64,000 nt of DNA from assembly GCF_026891095.1 (NCBI RefSeq), contig NZ_JAPTNL010000001.1:186001-250000 (forward strand), given 5' to 3'. The notes beneath the pieces are model-generated. The model was given only the letters and a program-made list of their open reading frames with translations, did not search any database and was not told where the DNA came from. This DNA comes from Roseovarius salincola. GTDB taxonomy: Bacteria > Pseudomonadota > Alphaproteobacteria > Rhodobacterales > Rhodobacteraceae. This document shows, piece after piece, positions 30,429 through 39,573 of the stretch. The position numbers and the translations under genes were made by a program. Positions within the stretch are counted from its first letter, which is position 1, and each line of letters starts with the position of its first letter.

Positions 30429-30883
30429 TCGCCTGCGTCTTGTTGGTTTTCCTTGCAGCCCCGGTTTCGGCCGGTGGCGTCTGCAAGGCGGACCAGGTGA
30501 CGCTGAGGGGCGATTGGGGGCAGGCGCGATTCACCGTCGAACTGGCCGATGATGCGCCGTCGCGCGCCAAGGGCCTGATGAATCGTGACAGGCTGGCGCG
30601 CAGCGCCGGGATGCTGTTCGTGTACCCGGCGCCCAAGCGGGTCGGGTTCTGGATGAAGGATACGCTGATTCCGCTCGACATGATCTTCATGGACGAGTCC
30701 GGCACGGTCCGGCGCATTCACCATAATGCGCAACCGCATGACCTGCGCCCCAAGATGGGCGGCGACGCAATTCAATATGTGCTCGAGATTAATGGTGGCC
30801 TCGCGCGCCAGATGGGCATTCTCGAAGGTAGCGAGATGCGCCATCCATCGGTCGCACAGGATCGCGCGGCATGGCCCTGTTAG
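30392..30883 (+). CDS. Exported DUF192-family protein
   Basis: A 163-residue protein with a signal peptide (ACVLLVFLAAPVSAGG) followed by the DUF192 core: VELADDAPSRAKGLMNRD, then GMLFVYP and RVGFWMKDTLIPLDMIFMD. The family role is unknown. I chose the ATG at 30392 because GGAGG stands 7 bp before it; the GTG at 30386 is too near. It overlaps the cold-shock gene by 37 bp in another frame, implying coupled translation. tRNA-Pro follows 43 bp later. Confidence 0.85.
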   Translation: MGNGSQAAIRTLIACVLLVFLAAPVSAGGVCKADQVTLRGDWGQARFTVELADDAPSRAKGLMNRDRLARSAGMLFVYPAPKRVGFWMKDTLIPLDMIFMDESGTVRRIHHNAQPHDLRPKMGGDAIQYVLEINGGLARQMGILEGSEMRHPSVAQDRAAWPC

Positions 30884-30926
30884 GGGTTTTCAATTTCATA
30901 TCGCCGGAGTAGACACAGGGCCGGTC

Positions 30927-31003
30927 CGGGGCGTAGCGCAGTCTGGTAGCGCACCTGTTTTGGGTACAGGGGGTCGTGAGTTCGAATCTCGCCGCCCCGA
31001 CCA
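30927..31003 (+). tRNA. tRNA-Pro (TGG)
   Basis: A 77-nt cloverleaf with acceptor arms CGGGGCG/CGCCCCG, discriminator A and encoded CCA. The anticodon stem CCTGT/ACAGG encloses loop TTTGGGT, giving anticodon TGG (proline). The T-loop reads GTTCGAATC. The acceptor closes with seven pairs. Confidence 0.97.
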
Positions 31004-31453
31004 ATCTTCTGTTCGGCGGTGTGCTGCGCGCGAATCCGGCGCCTGAGACGGTTTTTGCGCGCAAAGCGGCGCGTGCGGTGCCGACAGACCCGGTGAAAGA
31101 CTCACCTTCAGCGCCGTGCGCCGCCGTCGATGTCATCCAAACGTTACATTTTTGTGCAGGGCGCGCGCGAGGCTGCGGCGGCTGTGCATCGTTGCGCGGA
31201 GCGTGGCCTGTGCCCGAGTCGGCGGCGTTCAGTGGCCGGACCGCTGCCTTGATCCGGCCAGCGGCGCTGGCGGCGGGGATGAGGAAACCACCCTAAGCAC
31301 CTTGAATACGGATGCTTTCGCGGGGTGCTGTCAGCTCGGCGATGGCACGGGCGTCGCGGCGACCTCCGACGAAATGAATCACAGGGGGCTGACGCGGGGG
31401 CAGCCTCCGTGGAAGGTCAACATTATTTTTCCGAAAAATCGGCAAAAATTACG
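31004..31453. other. Intergenic stretch upstream of nrdJ promoter, no gene recognised
   Basis: 450 bp between tRNA-Pro and the nrdJ control region. Short reading frames exist but have no ribosome site or family resemblance. The last part is AT-rich compared with the rest of the window (ACATTATTTTTCCGAAAAAT area near 31420-31445), as expected near a promoter. Confidence 0.6.
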
Positions 31454-31518
31454 TTGACCCTCTATGGCAAGATACGTCAGATTGTGGAAGCCGGTGAGCA
31501 AGCCACAACATATAGTGT
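31454..31518 (+). promoter_or_regulatory. nrdJ promoter with two NrdR-box-like sites
   Basis: TTGACC (31454-31459) and TCAGAT (31477-31482) are 17 bp apart, a plausible promoter. CCACAACATATAGTGT (31503-31518) fits the 16-bp NrdR palindrome acaCwAtATaTwGtgt at about 14 positions. A weaker match (about 10 of 16) lies at 31472-31487, exactly 31 bp upstream, the spacing typical of paired NrdR boxes. NrdR is the ATP/dATP-sensing repressor of ribonucleotide reductase genes, so it probably controls nrdJ. Confidence 0.75.
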
Positions 31519-31580
31519 GCGGACGCCGGAATGGGACAGAACTCCGAAACACAACCCGGACGTGCCGGGATGGCTCTCTC

Positions 31581-31645
31581 GCGCCGTTTTTGTTTGGCGC
31601 GGGACAGGAGTGGGTTCCCGCGAATGGGCGAGGCTTGACGAAGCC
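31581..31645 (+). promoter_or_regulatory. Structured nrdJ leader with overlapping hairpins
   Basis: Three hairpins can form in the leader: GCGCC/GGCGC (31581-31585 with 31596-31600), CGCGGGA/TCCCGCG (31598-31604 with 31616-31622) and GGCTT-GACG-AAGCC (31632-31645). The first two share bases 31598-31600 and so exclude each other, as in a switch. No cobalamin-riboswitch B12 box is seen. Function is inference; about 50 nt separate it from the nrdJ start. Confidence 0.45.
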
Positions 31646-31695
31646 ACGGGGGCGGTAGGCTCGAAGTGAAACGCTGAACATGAGGCAGCAAGACA

Positions 31696-34600
31696 ATGAA
31701 GATCGAAAGAAGATTCACCAAGGCAGGACAGGACGCATATTCGGAGCTGGAATTCGTGACCACGAGCTCCGAGATCCGCAATCCCGATGGGACCACCGTG
31801 TTCAGGCTGGACGAGGTCGAAGTGCCCGCAGGCTGGAGCCAGGTCGCCAGCGACGTGATCGCACAGAAATATTTCCGTAAGGCGGGCGTGCCCAACAAGA
31901 GCACCCGCGTCAAGGAAAAGGACGTGCCGGAATTCCTGTGGCGCTCGGCGCCCGCGAAGGACAATGACGGTTTCGGCGGTGAGACCAGCGCCAAGCAGGT
32001 TTTCGACCGTCTGGCCGGGGCCTGGGCCTATTGGGGCTGGAAGGGCGGCTATTTCACGACCGAAGAGGATGCCGGCGCCTATTACGACGAGATGCGCTAC
32101 ATGCTGGCGCGCCAGATGGCAGCGCCCAATTCGCCGCAATGGTTCAACACCGGCCTGCACTGGGCCTATGGCATCGACGGTCCCAGCCAGGGCCATTACT
32201 ACGTGGACTACCAGACCGGCGAACTGACCCGGTCCAGCAGCGCCTATGAGCACCCGCAACCCCATGCATGTTTCATCCAGTCGGTCGGTGACGATCTCGT
32301 GGGTGACGGTGGCATCATGGACCTGTGGGTGCGCGAGGCCCGCCTGTTCAAATACGGCTCGGGCACCGGCACCAACTTTTCCAGCCTGCGCGCCGAGGGC
32401 GAGGCCTTGTCGGGCGGCGGCAAGTCGTCGGGGCTGATGGGTTTCCTCAAGATCGGCGACCGCGCGGCAGGCGCGATCAAGTCGGGCGGCACCACGCGGC
32501 GCGCAGCCAAGATGGTGATCTGCGACGCCGACCACCCCGATATCCAGGAGTTCATCAACTGGAAGGTCAAGGAAGAGCAGAAGGTCGCCTCGATCGTCGC
32601 GGGTTCCAAGATCCACGAGCAGCGCCTCAACGAGATCTTCGCGGCAATCCGCGAATGGGATGGCAGCAGCGAGGATTCCGTCGATCCCAAGAAGAACGGG
32701 TCGCTGAAGGCGGCGATCCGCGGCGCCAAGCAGATGAAGATCCCCGAGACCTATATCAAGCGCGTGCTGGATTACGCGCGTCAGGGTTATGGCAGCATCG
32801 AATTCCCGACCTATGACACGGACTGGGATTCCGAAGCCTATGCCAGCGTGTCGGGGCAGAACTCGAACAACTCGATCCGGGTGACGGATGCGTTCCTCAA
32901 GGCGGTCGAGAACGATGACGACTGGGCCTTGCTGAACCGTACCGATGGCAGCGTCGCCAAGACCATCAAGGCGCGCGACCTTTGGGAGGATGTGGGCCAC
33001 GCAGCCTGGGCCTGCGCCGATCCGGGCATCCAGTATCATGACACCGTCAACGCCTGGCATACCTGCCCGGAAGATGGCGAGATCCGGGGTTCGAACCCGT
33101 GTTCGGAATACATGTTCCTTGACGATACGGCCTGCAACCTGGCCTCGATGAACCTGTTGCAGTTCTTCCATGACGGGCAGTTCGACGCCGACAGCTACAT
33201 GCATGCCACGCGGCTCTGGACCGTGACGCTGGAAATCTCGGTGATGATGGCGCAGTTCCCCTCGAAGGAAATCGCGCAGCGCAGCTTTGATTTCCGCACG
33301 CTTGGCCTGGGCTATGCCAATATCGGCGGACTGCTGATGAACATGGGCCTTGGTTATGACAGCGCCGAGGGGCGCGCGCTTTGCGGTGCGCTGACGGCGA
33401 TCATGACCGGCGTGGCCTATGCGACCAGCGCCGAAATGGCCGGAGAGCTGGGGCCATTCGCAGGTTTCGAGCGCAACCGCGCGCATATGCTGCGCGTCAT
33501 CCGCAACCATCGCAACGCCGCATATGGCGCGACCGAGGGATACGAGGGGCTGGACGTGAAGCCGGTGCCGCTGGACCTGGCCAACTGCCCTGACGGGCGG
33601 CTTGTCGATCTGGCGATGGCAAGCTGGGACGAGGCGCTGAAGCTGGGCGAAAAGCACGGCTATCGCAACGCCCAGTCCACCGTGATCGCGCCGACCGGCA
33701 CGATCGGCCTGGTGATGGATTGCGACACCACCGGGATCGAGCCCGATTTCGCGCTGGTCAAGTTCAAGAAGCTGGCCGGTGGCGGTTACTTCAAGATCAT
33801 CAACCAGTCGGTGCCCGCCGCGCTTGAAAAACTGGGCTATGGCTCGGCGCAGATCGAGGAGATCGTCAGCTACGCGGTCGGTCACGGCACCATCGGGAAC
33901 GCGCCGGGGATCAACCACACCTCGCTGGTCGGCCACGGTTTCGGCCCCAACGAGCTGGAAAAGATCGACGGCGCGCTTGGCTCGGCCTTCGATATCCGCT
34001 TCGTCTTCAACCAGTGGACCCTGGGCGAGGAGTTCTGCACCAATGTTCTGGGAATCCCGGCGCAGAAGCTGAACGATCCGACCTTCGACATGCTGGCGCA
34101 TCTTGGTTATTCCAAGGCCGATATCGAAGCCGCCAACGACCATGTCTGCGGGACCATGACGCTGGAAGGCGCGCCCCATCTGAGCGAGGATCACTACCAC
34201 ATCTTCGATTGCGCCAATGCCTGCGGCAAGAAGGGCAAGCGGTATCTGAGCGTGGATAGCCATATCTACATGATGGCGGCGGCGCAGAGCTTCATCTCGG
34301 GGGCGATCTCTAAGACGATCAACATGCCCAACGACGCCACCATCGAGGATTGCCAGAAAGCTTATGAGCTGAGCTGGTCGCTGGGGGTGAAGGCGAACGC
34401 GCTTTATCGTGACGGCTCCAAGCTGAGCCAGCCGCTGGCATCGTCGCTGGTCGAGGATGACGACGAGGCCGCCGAAATCCTGGAAAGCGGCTCGGTGCAG
34501 GAAAAGGCCGCCGTTCTGGCCGAGAAGGTCATCGAGAAGGTGATCGTCAAGGAAATCGTAAAATCGCACCGCGAGAAGATGCCCGAACGTCGCAAGGGTT

Positions 34601-35376
34601 ATACCCAGAAGGCGATCGTGGGGGGGCACAAGGTCTATCTTCGCACCGGCGAATACGAGGATGGCAATCTTGGCGAGATCTTTATCGACATGCACAAGGA
34701 AGGTGCCGGTTTCCGGGCGATGATGAACAATTTCGCCATCGCCGTGTCGGTGGGCCTGCAATATGGCGTGCCGCTGGAGGAATTCGTCGATGCCTTCACC
34801 TTCACCAAGTTCGAACCCGCGGGCATGGTGCAGGGCAATGACAGCATCAAGAACGCGACCTCGATCCTGGACTATATCTTTCGCGAACTGGCGGTCAGCT
34901 ACCTGGATCGCACCGATCTGGCGCATGTGAAGCCGTCAGGCGCGTCCTTCGACGATCTGGGCCGCGGCGAGGAAGAGGGCGTGTCGAATGTCAGCGAGAT
35001 GAGCGACGCCGCGGCATCGCGATCGCTGGAGGTGCTCAAGCAGATCAGCTCGACCGGCTATCTGCGCAAGCGCCTGCCCCAGGAACTTGTGGTGCTGAAT
35101 GGCGGTCAGTCGCGGATGGCGGCGGCAGGGGGCGATCCGGTGCAGACCCTGCAGACGCTGGTGCCTGAAACCGCAAGCACGACGGCCTCCTATACCGCCA
35201 GTTCGACCACGACCACGGCCGTGGCCTCGGGCAGCATGACGATGAATGCCGCCACCAAGGCGCGCATGCAGGGCTATGAAGGCGAGGCCTGCGGCGAATG
35301 CGGCAACTACACGCTGGTGCGCAACGGCACCTGCATGAAATGCAACACCTGCGGCGCGACAAGCGGGTGTAGCTGA
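31696..35376 (+). CDS. nrdJ: Class II (adenosylcobalamin-dependent) ribonucleotide reductase
   Basis: Converts ribonucleotides to deoxyribonucleotides, using a radical from coenzyme B12, with or without oxygen. The 1226-residue protein is the long single-chain form. It includes [15 protein letters not shown], the active-site segment [20 protein letters not shown] (about residues 465-484), and [20 protein letters not shown]. The C-terminus has a CxxC-type tail, [19 protein letters not shown], that resembles a zinc ribbon used in enzyme re-reduction. No class I or III genes accompany it. The ATG at 31696 gives the family start. Control by NrdR is indicated upstream. Confidence 0.97.
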   Translation: MKIERRFTKAGQDAYSELEFVTTSSEIRNPDGTTVFRLDEVEVPAGWSQVASDVIAQKYFRKAGVPNKSTRVKEKDVPEFLWRSAPAKDNDGFGGETSAKQVFDRLAGAWAYWGWKGGYFTTEEDAGAYYDEMRYMLARQMAAPNSPQWFNTGLHWAYGIDGPSQGHYYVDYQTGELTRSSSAYEHPQPHACFIQSVGDDLVGDGGIMDLWVREARLFKYGSGTGTNFSSLRAEGEALSGGGKSSGLMGFLKIGDRAAGAIKSGGTTRRAAKMVICDADHPDIQEFINWKVKEEQKVASIVAGSKIHEQRLNEIFAAIREWDGSSEDSVDPKKNGSLKAAIRGAKQMKIPETYIKRVLDYARQGYGSIEFPTYDTDWDSEAYASVSGQNSNNSIRVTDAFLKAVENDDDWALLNRTDGSVAKTIKARDLWEDVGHAAWACADPGIQYHDTVNAWHTCPEDGEIRGSNPCSEYMFLDDTACNLASMNLLQFFHDGQFDADSYMHATRLWTVTLEISVMMAQFPSKEIAQRSFDFRTLGLGYANIGGLLMNMGLGYDSAEGRALCGALTAIMTGVAYATSAEMAGELGPFAGFERNRAHMLRVIRNHRNAAYGATEGYEGLDVKPVPLDLANCPDGRLVDLAMASWDEALKLGEKHGYRNAQSTVIAPTGTIGLVMDCDTTGIEPDFALVKFKKLAGGGYFKIINQSVPAALEKLGYGSAQIEEIVSYAVGHGTIGNAPGINHTSLVGHGFGPNELEKIDGALGSAFDIRFVFNQWTLGEEFCTNVLGIPAQKLNDPTFDMLAHLGYSKADIEAANDHVCGTMTLEGAPHLSEDHYHIFDCANACGKKGKRYLSVDSHIYMMAAAQSFISGAISKTINMPNDATIEDCQKAYELSWSLGVKANALYRDGSKLSQPLASSLVEDDDEAAEILESGSVQEKAAVLAEKVIEKVIVKEIVKSHREKMPERRKGYTQKAIVGGHKVYLRTGEYEDGNLGEIFIDMHKEGAGFRAMMNNFAIAVSVGLQYGVPLEEFVDAFTFTKFEPAGMVQGNDSIKNATSILDYIFRELAVSYLDRTDLAHVKPSGASFDDLGRGEEEGVSNVSEMSDAAASRSLEVLKQISSTGYLRKRLPQELVVLNGGQSRMAAAGGDPVQTLQTLVPETASTTASYTASSTTTTAVASGSMTMNAATKARMQGYEGEACGECGNYTLVRNGTCMKCNTCGATSGCS

Positions 35377-35405
35377 AAGATCGCGCCCCTGACGGGGGGC
35401 GCGTA

Positions 35406-35441
35406 GGGACCAGCGGGCCTGTACAGGCGGCCCGCGGTCCC
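35406..35441. other. Strong GC hairpin downstream of nrdJ
   Basis: GGGACC...GGTCCC and GCGGGC...GCCCGC arms nest within 36 bp, forming a long, stable palindrome 30 bp after the nrdJ stop. No T-run follows. It could protect the 3' end of the mRNA or act as a rho-independent pause. Confidence 0.6.
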
Positions 35442-35571
35442 GAAGCCACAGGATGGGGCGGACCATTTGCTTCGTCCATCCTTTTCCGGGGCGGGTGCGC
35501 TCGCCCTGCGCGGATCGGGCCGCAGGCAGAAACCGGGCGGTACAAATAGTGAGCCCGATCTCGTGAACCTC

Positions 35572-35598
35572 AGGGGCGTCCAAGGGCGCCCCTTTTTT
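35572..35598 (+). terminator. Rho-independent terminator after nrdJ
   Basis: AGGGGCG/CGCCCCT (7 bp, 8-nt loop) is followed directly by six T residues on the plus strand, an intrinsic terminator. It lies about 200 bp after nrdJ and just before the convergent ornithine cyclodeaminase end. Confidence 0.85.
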
Positions 35599-35616
35599 CT
35601 TGGGTGATGGCCAGTG

Positions 35617-36669
35617 TCAGGGCGCGGCGCGGCAGAGCATTCCGAAAAGGTCGCGCGGATCGTCGGGGTCGGCCAGCAGGTCGAGTTCAAGGTAGAGATC
35701 GGTGCCGCCGATATGATCGCGCACATAACGCAGGGCGCTGAAATCCTCGATCGCGAAGCCGACACTGTCGAACAGGGTGATCTGCCCCGCGCTGCTGCGC
35801 CCCGGTTTGCTGCCGTTAATCACCTCCCACATCTGGGTGACGGGGTGATCGGGGGCCAGCTGCTGAATTTCGCCTTCGATCCGGGTCTGTTCGGGATATT
35901 CGACGAAGATATCGGCGCGGTGCAGCACGCCGGGGGCCAGTTCGGTCTTGCCGGGGCAGTCGCCGCCGATGGCGTTGATATGCACACCCGTGCCGATCAT
36001 GTTGTCGGTGAGGATCGTGGCAAATTGCTTGTCGGCGGTGCAGGTGGTGATGATGTGGGCGCCTTCCATCGCGTCCTCGGCACTGCTGCACAGATGAACA
36101 TCGAGCCCCAAGCCCTTGAGATTATGGGCCGCCTTGCGGGTTGCGGCCGGGTCGACATCCCAAAGGCGCACGGATTTCAGGCCGCAGATCGCCTTCATGG
36201 CGAGGCTCTGGAATTCGGATTGTGCGCCGTTGCCGATCATCGCCATCGTGTCGGCACCCTTGGGGGCCAGGTATTTTGCCACCATCGCCGAGGTCGCCGC
36301 CGTGCGCAGGGCGGTCAGCACGGTCATCTCGGAAAGCAGCACCGGGTAGCCATTGCCGACATTGGCCAGAAGGCCGAATGCGGTGACGGTCTGAAGGCCC
36401 GCGCTGGTGTTCCTGGGGTGGCCGTTCACGTATTTGAAACCATAGACCTCGCCATCGGAAGTGGGCATGAGTTCGATGACGCCCTCGGCGGAATGGCTGG
36501 CGACGCGGGGGGTCTTGTCGAACAAGTCCCAGCGGCGGAAATCCTGTTCGATATAATCGGCCAGCCCGCGCAGCATCGGTTCGATGCCGATGTGATGCAC
36601 GAGTTTCATCATGTTCTCGACCGAGACGAAAGGCACCAGCGCCTTGTCGGAAGGGGGGATATGCGGCAT
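35617..36669 (-). CDS. Ornithine cyclodeaminase
   Basis: Converts ornithine to proline with release of ammonia. The 350-residue protein belongs to the ornithine cyclodeaminase/mu-crystallin family. It has EMTVLTALRTAATSAMVAKYLA, the Rossmann motif MIGNGAQSEFQ (about residues 143-153), and the catalytic Asp region INAIGGDCPGKTEL. ATG at 36669 with AAAAGGA 8 bp upstream is the likely start; an earlier TTG is poor. The arginase gene precedes it by 14 bp, so both act together: arginine to ornithine to proline. Confidence 0.93.
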   Translation of the reverse strand: MPHIPPSDKALVPFVSVENMMKLVHHIGIEPMLRGLADYIEQDFRRWDLFDKTPRVASHSAEGVIELMPTSDGEVYGFKYVNGHPRNTSAGLQTVTAFGLLANVGNGYPVLLSEMTVLTALRTAATSAMVAKYLAPKGADTMAMIGNGAQSEFQSLAMKAICGLKSVRLWDVDPAATRKAAHNLKGLGLDVHLCSSAEDAMEGAHIITTCTADKQFATILTDNMIGTGVHINAIGGDCPGKTELAPGVLHRADIFVEYPEQTRIEGEIQQLAPDHPVTQMWEVINGSKPGRSSAGQITLFDSVGFAIEDFSALRYVRDHIGGTDLYLELDLLADPDDPRDLFGMLCRAAP

Positions 36670-36683
36670 GAATTTTATCCTTT

Positions 36684-37613
36684 TCAACCAAAGGCCTGTG
36701 TGGGGCGATCAAAGACGCGGCGACCAAGCGCCGAGGCGGTCAGATCGACCATCACCTGCGCGGTCCGGCCGCGATCATCGAGGAACGGGTTGAGTTCCAC
36801 GAGATCGAGCGAGGTCATCAGTCCGCTGTCGCAGATCATCTCCATCACCAGATGCGCCTCGCGGATGGTGGCGCCGCCGGGGACAGTGGTGCCGACGGCG
36901 GGGGCGATGGCGGGGTCAAGGAAATCGACATCGAGCGACACATGCAGCATCCCCTTGGCCTTGGCGACATGGGAGAGGAAGGCGGCAAGGGGTTTGGCGA
37001 TTCCGCTTTCGTCGATCTCGCGCATGTCGTGGCGGCGGATACGGGTGCGTTGGAGGATATCGCGCTCGGGGCCGTCAACGGAGCGCAGGCCGAGGATGCA
37101 GATATTCTCTTCGGGGATCGGGTTGGTAATGTCAGGAAAATCGGTAAATCCTTTGTTTCCAGTTACATAGGCGAGAGGCGTGCCATGCAGGTTGCCCGAG
37201 GCGCTGCTTTGCGGGGTGTGAAAATCGCTATGGGCATCGAGCCAGAGCACGAATTGCGGGCGCCCCTGCGCGGCGGCATGGTTGGCGACCCCGGAGACCG
37301 AACCGAGCGAGAGTGCGTGATCGCCCCCCAGGAAGATCGGCAAGCCCTCGGAAGCCGATATTTCCGCTTGTTTTGCAATGGCTTGCGTCCAGCCGATGGT
37401 CAGCGCCGGGGCGTGGACATGGGCGGGCATCGCGCCCGGCGTGGCGACGGGATCGGGGGTGAGGTTGCCAAGGTCGCGGGTAGTGTGGCCAAGATCGGCC
37501 AGGGCGGCCGGCAAACCGGCGACGCGATAGGCGTCGGGACCCATCAGGCAGCCTTGGCGATCCTTGCCGCTATCGACGGGCGCGCCGATCAGGATGCAGG
37601 TTTTCACGGTCAT
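36684..37613 (-). CDS. rocF: Arginase
   Basis: Hydrolyses arginine to ornithine and urea. The 309-residue binuclear manganese enzyme shows all metal-binding segments: GGDHALSLGS (about residues 97-106), WLDAHSDFHTP, and SLDVDFLDPAIAPAVGTTVPGG with the two aspartates. It is the first gene of a two-gene operon with ornithine cyclodeaminase and is divergent from an Lrp-type gene, which probably regulates it in response to arginine or a product. The 118-bp gap contains a perfect palindrome. Confidence 0.96.
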   Translation of the reverse strand: MTVKTCILIGAPVDSGKDRQGCLMGPDAYRVAGLPAALADLGHTTRDLGNLTPDPVATPGAMPAHVHAPALTIGWTQAIAKQAEISASEGLPIFLGGDHALSLGSVSGVANHAAAQGRPQFVLWLDAHSDFHTPQSSASGNLHGTPLAYVTGNKGFTDFPDITNPIPEENICILGLRSVDGPERDILQRTRIRRHDMREIDESGIAKPLAAFLSHVAKAKGMLHVSLDVDFLDPAIAPAVGTTVPGGATIREAHLVMEMICDSGLMTSLDLVELNPFLDDRGRTAQVMVDLTASALGRRVFDRPTQAFG

Positions 37614-37679
37614 GCTTTGCTCTCGGGTTGTTCAGGTTGCTTTAAGATTCGTCCGAAATGGGTTGAGTTGAAGCGGGCA

Positions 37680-37691
37680 ATTTGCGCAAAT
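37680..37691. promoter_or_regulatory. Candidate Lrp operator between arginase and lrp-type genes
   Basis: ATTTGCGCAAAT is a perfect 12-bp palindrome in the divergent intergenic region, 67 bp upstream of the arginase ATG and 41 bp upstream of the regulator ATG. AT-rich palindromes flanked by such genes are typical Lrp/AsnC targets. Binding is inferred, not shown. Confidence 0.5.
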
Positions 37692-37731
37692 AGTGGGTAT
37701 ATTGACCAAAACGGATAGGTGAGTTGGCGAA

Positions 37732-38160
37732 ATGGACGAGACCGACCGCAACCTGATTTCCGCCTTGCGTCATGATGCGCGGGCGTCGCTTTCGGATCTG
37801 GCGGCGATGCTGGGGGTGTCGCGCACGACGGTGCGGGCGCGGATCGAGCGATTGAAACAGTCGGGCGAGATCGTCGGGTTCACGGTCGTTCTGAGGGGAG
37901 ATGCGGCGCGCGACCCGGTGCGCGGGCTGATGATGATCGGGATCGAGGGCCGCGGAACGGATAGAATAATACGCCAGATCAATGGGTTGAGCGCCGTTCG
38001 TGCGGTGCATACCACCAATGGCCGCTGGGATCTGATCGTCGAGATCGGCACCGAGACACTGGAGGCCTTCGATGCGATCCTGGGTCAGATCCGGAAATTC
38101 GACGGGATCGCCAGCTCGGAAACCAGCCTGCTTCTGAACACCCGGAAATCGAGCAACTAA
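37732..38160 (+). CDS. Lrp/AsnC-family transcriptional regulator
   Basis: A 142-residue regulator: N-terminal helix-turn-helix (DETDRNLISALRHDARASLS then LAAMLGVSRTTVRARIERL, residues about 1-44) and a C-terminal RAM ligand-binding domain (GLMMIGIEGRG..., TTNGRWDLIVEIGTETLEAFDAI). Such proteins sense amino acids. Divergence from the arginase/ornithine cyclodeaminase operon suggests it activates arginine breakdown in response to arginine or ornithine. That link is inference from position. Confidence 0.9.
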   Translation: MDETDRNLISALRHDARASLSDLAAMLGVSRTTVRARIERLKQSGEIVGFTVVLRGDAARDPVRGLMMIGIEGRGTDRIIRQINGLSAVRAVHTTNGRWDLIVEIGTETLEAFDAILGQIRKFDGIASSETSLLLNTRKSSN

Positions 38161-38173
38161 GCGGGAGGAGATG

Positions 38174-38208
38174 GTACGAAACGTCCGCTTTGTACGGTGG
38201 TTTCGTAC
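38174..38208. repeat. Inverted repeat with GTACGAAAC arms between convergent genes
   Basis: GTACGAAAC (38174-38182) and GTTTCGTAC (38200-38208) are perfect 9-bp arms with a 17-bp loop that itself contains TTTGTAC. A further TTTGGTACAAACC palindrome lies at about 38231-38243. It sits between the convergent lrp-type gene and dsbB, so it may serve as a terminator or a protein-binding site. Confidence 0.55.
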
Positions 38209-38294
38209 GCAATCCGGCCTGTCGCCGGAAAGTTTGGTACAAACCGCCTGTGCAGACGCAAAACGGGGTCTGAACGGTGCAATCCTGAGCCGGT

Positions 38295-38768
38295 TCAGGC
38301 GCGCCGCACGGCCATGATCCAGAGCGCGGCGAGGATGAGGGAGGCGACGCTGTTCCAGCTGGCCATCGAGAGGCCGAACATCTCCCAGGGCACTTCATCG
38401 CAGCGCACGAGGGGGGCGGCCATGATCTGATCGTAGAGCTGGTCGGAACTGAGCCCGGAGACGCCGGAGGCGGTGCAGGAGGCGGGGCCGTCCCACCAGG
38501 CGCGCTCGACCCCGGTGTGATAGAAACCGATGGCGGCGGTGGTCAGCGCGGCCAGCGCGCCAAGGATCGCCAGCGGGAAGACCGCGGCGCGGGGCAGAAG
38601 AAGTGCGGCCGCGCCGATTCCGATGGCGGCGATATGCGGGTAACGCTGCCAGTAGCACAGATCGCAGGGCGGCATTGCGCCGATATATTGAAAACCGAGC
38701 GCGCCCAGCATCATCAGGGCCGAGCCGCCCGAGGCAATCAAGATGAGGAGGTGCCGGTCAAGAGTCAT
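38295..38768 (-). CDS. dsbB: Disulphide bond formation protein DsbB
   Basis: DsbB reoxidises DsbA using quinone in the inner membrane. The 157-residue protein has four hydrophobic segments and the redox pair in PPCDLCYWQRYPH (about residues 34-46). A second periplasmic cysteine pair lies in SCTASG and VRCDEVPW. ATG at 38768 is chosen because it overlaps the upstream gene's stop by 4 bp and gives the family N-terminus. It may support the CcmH/CcmF apocytochrome pathway indirectly. Confidence 0.93.
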   Translation of the reverse strand: MTLDRHLLILIASGGSALMMLGALGFQYIGAMPPCDLCYWQRYPHIAAIGIGAAALLLPRAAVFPLAILGALAALTTAAIGFYHTGVERAWWDGPASCTASGVSGLSSDQLYDQIMAAPLVRCDEVPWEMFGLSMASWNSVASLILAALWIMAVRRA

Positions 38769-39343
38769 AGGTGGCGCACGAGGTAGAAGCCGCCAAAGAG
38801 CAGCGCAACAAACAGAATCGTGAGCAGGCCGAGGCGGCGTTCGATGAAGGTGCGTATCGGGGTGCCGAATTTCCACAGAAGCGCCGCCACCAGGAAGAAG
38901 CGAATGCCACGCGCCAGGATCGAGGTGGCGATGAAGGTGCCGAGCGGCATCCCCGTCCAGCCCGACATGATGGTGATGACCTTGTAGGGGAAGGGCGTGA
39001 CCCCGGCGGTCAGCACCGCCCAGAAGCCGAAATCGTTGAAACGGGTGTTGAATTCGGACATGGCGTCGGCCTTGCCCAGCGATTGCAGGATCGGTTGACC
39101 AAGCTGTTCATAGGCCAGCGCCCCGATGGCGTAGCCCAGAAGCCCGCCCAGCACCGAGGCGACCAGCGCCACCAGCGCCACCAGCCAGGCCCGCGACGGG
39201 CGCGCCAGGATCATCGGGATCATCAGCACGTCGGGCGGGATCGGAAAGACCGAGCTTTCGATGAAAGCAACCAGCGCCAGCACCCAGAGGGCGCGGGGGT
39301 GGTCGGACATGCGGATCGTCCAGTCATAAAGGCGTCTGAGCAT
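38765..39343 (-). CDS. DedA/YqaA-family membrane protein
   Basis: A 192-residue polytopic membrane protein: FIESSVFPIPPDVLMIPMIL (about residues 28-47), GYAIGALAYEQLGQ and VTPFPYKVITIMSGWTGM. These are hallmarks of the DedA/SNARE-associated superfamily, YqaA branch, thought to be transporters or lipid scramblases in the inner membrane. The start at 39343 is the first that gives the family N-terminus; 97 codons upstream run through tRNA-Leu. It is coupled to dsbB by a 4-bp overlap. Confidence 0.88.
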   Translation of the reverse strand: MLRRLYDWTIRMSDHPRALWVLALVAFIESSVFPIPPDVLMIPMILARPSRAWLVALVALVASVLGGLLGYAIGALAYEQLGQPILQSLGKADAMSEFNTRFNDFGFWAVLTAGVTPFPYKVITIMSGWTGMPLGTFIATSILARGIRFFLVAALLWKFGTPIRTFIERRLGLLTILFVALLFGGFYLVRHL

Positions 39344-39487
39344 GTTGGCCGCGCTTGCTTGTCTCAAGGGTGCCGCCTTCGACCATGTGCGCGGGGTGGG
39401 GTCAAGGCCGCAGGGCAGGGGGCGACGCAAAAAACGGCGCGCCGGCACTGGACGAGGGGTCAAGCCTTGGGTAGAACCCCGAACCGT

Positions 39488-39573
39488 GCCCAAGTGGCGG
39501 AATGGTAGACGCAGGGGATTCAAAATCCCCCGGTAGCAATACCGTGTGGGTTCGAATCCCACCTTGGGCACCA
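39488..39573 (+). tRNA. tRNA-Leu (CAA)
   Basis: An 86-nt class II tRNA with acceptor GCCCAAG/CTTGGGC, discriminator A and encoded CCA. Anticodon stem GGGGA/TCCCC holds loop TTCAAAA, giving anticodon CAA. A long variable arm is present (CGGTAGCAATACCGT). T-loop reads GTTCGAATC. Family features are complete. Confidence 0.96.

Noticed and set aside
31519-31695. Cobalamin riboswitch before the B12-dependent nrdJ
   Set aside because: I found no B12-box-like sequence (GCCACTG) or conserved core; only hairpins are seen.
31477-34926. 1149-codon minus-strand open frame
   Set aside because: It is the shadow of nrdJ on the opposite strand in GC-rich DNA; it is rich in Arg, His and Val and has no family motif.
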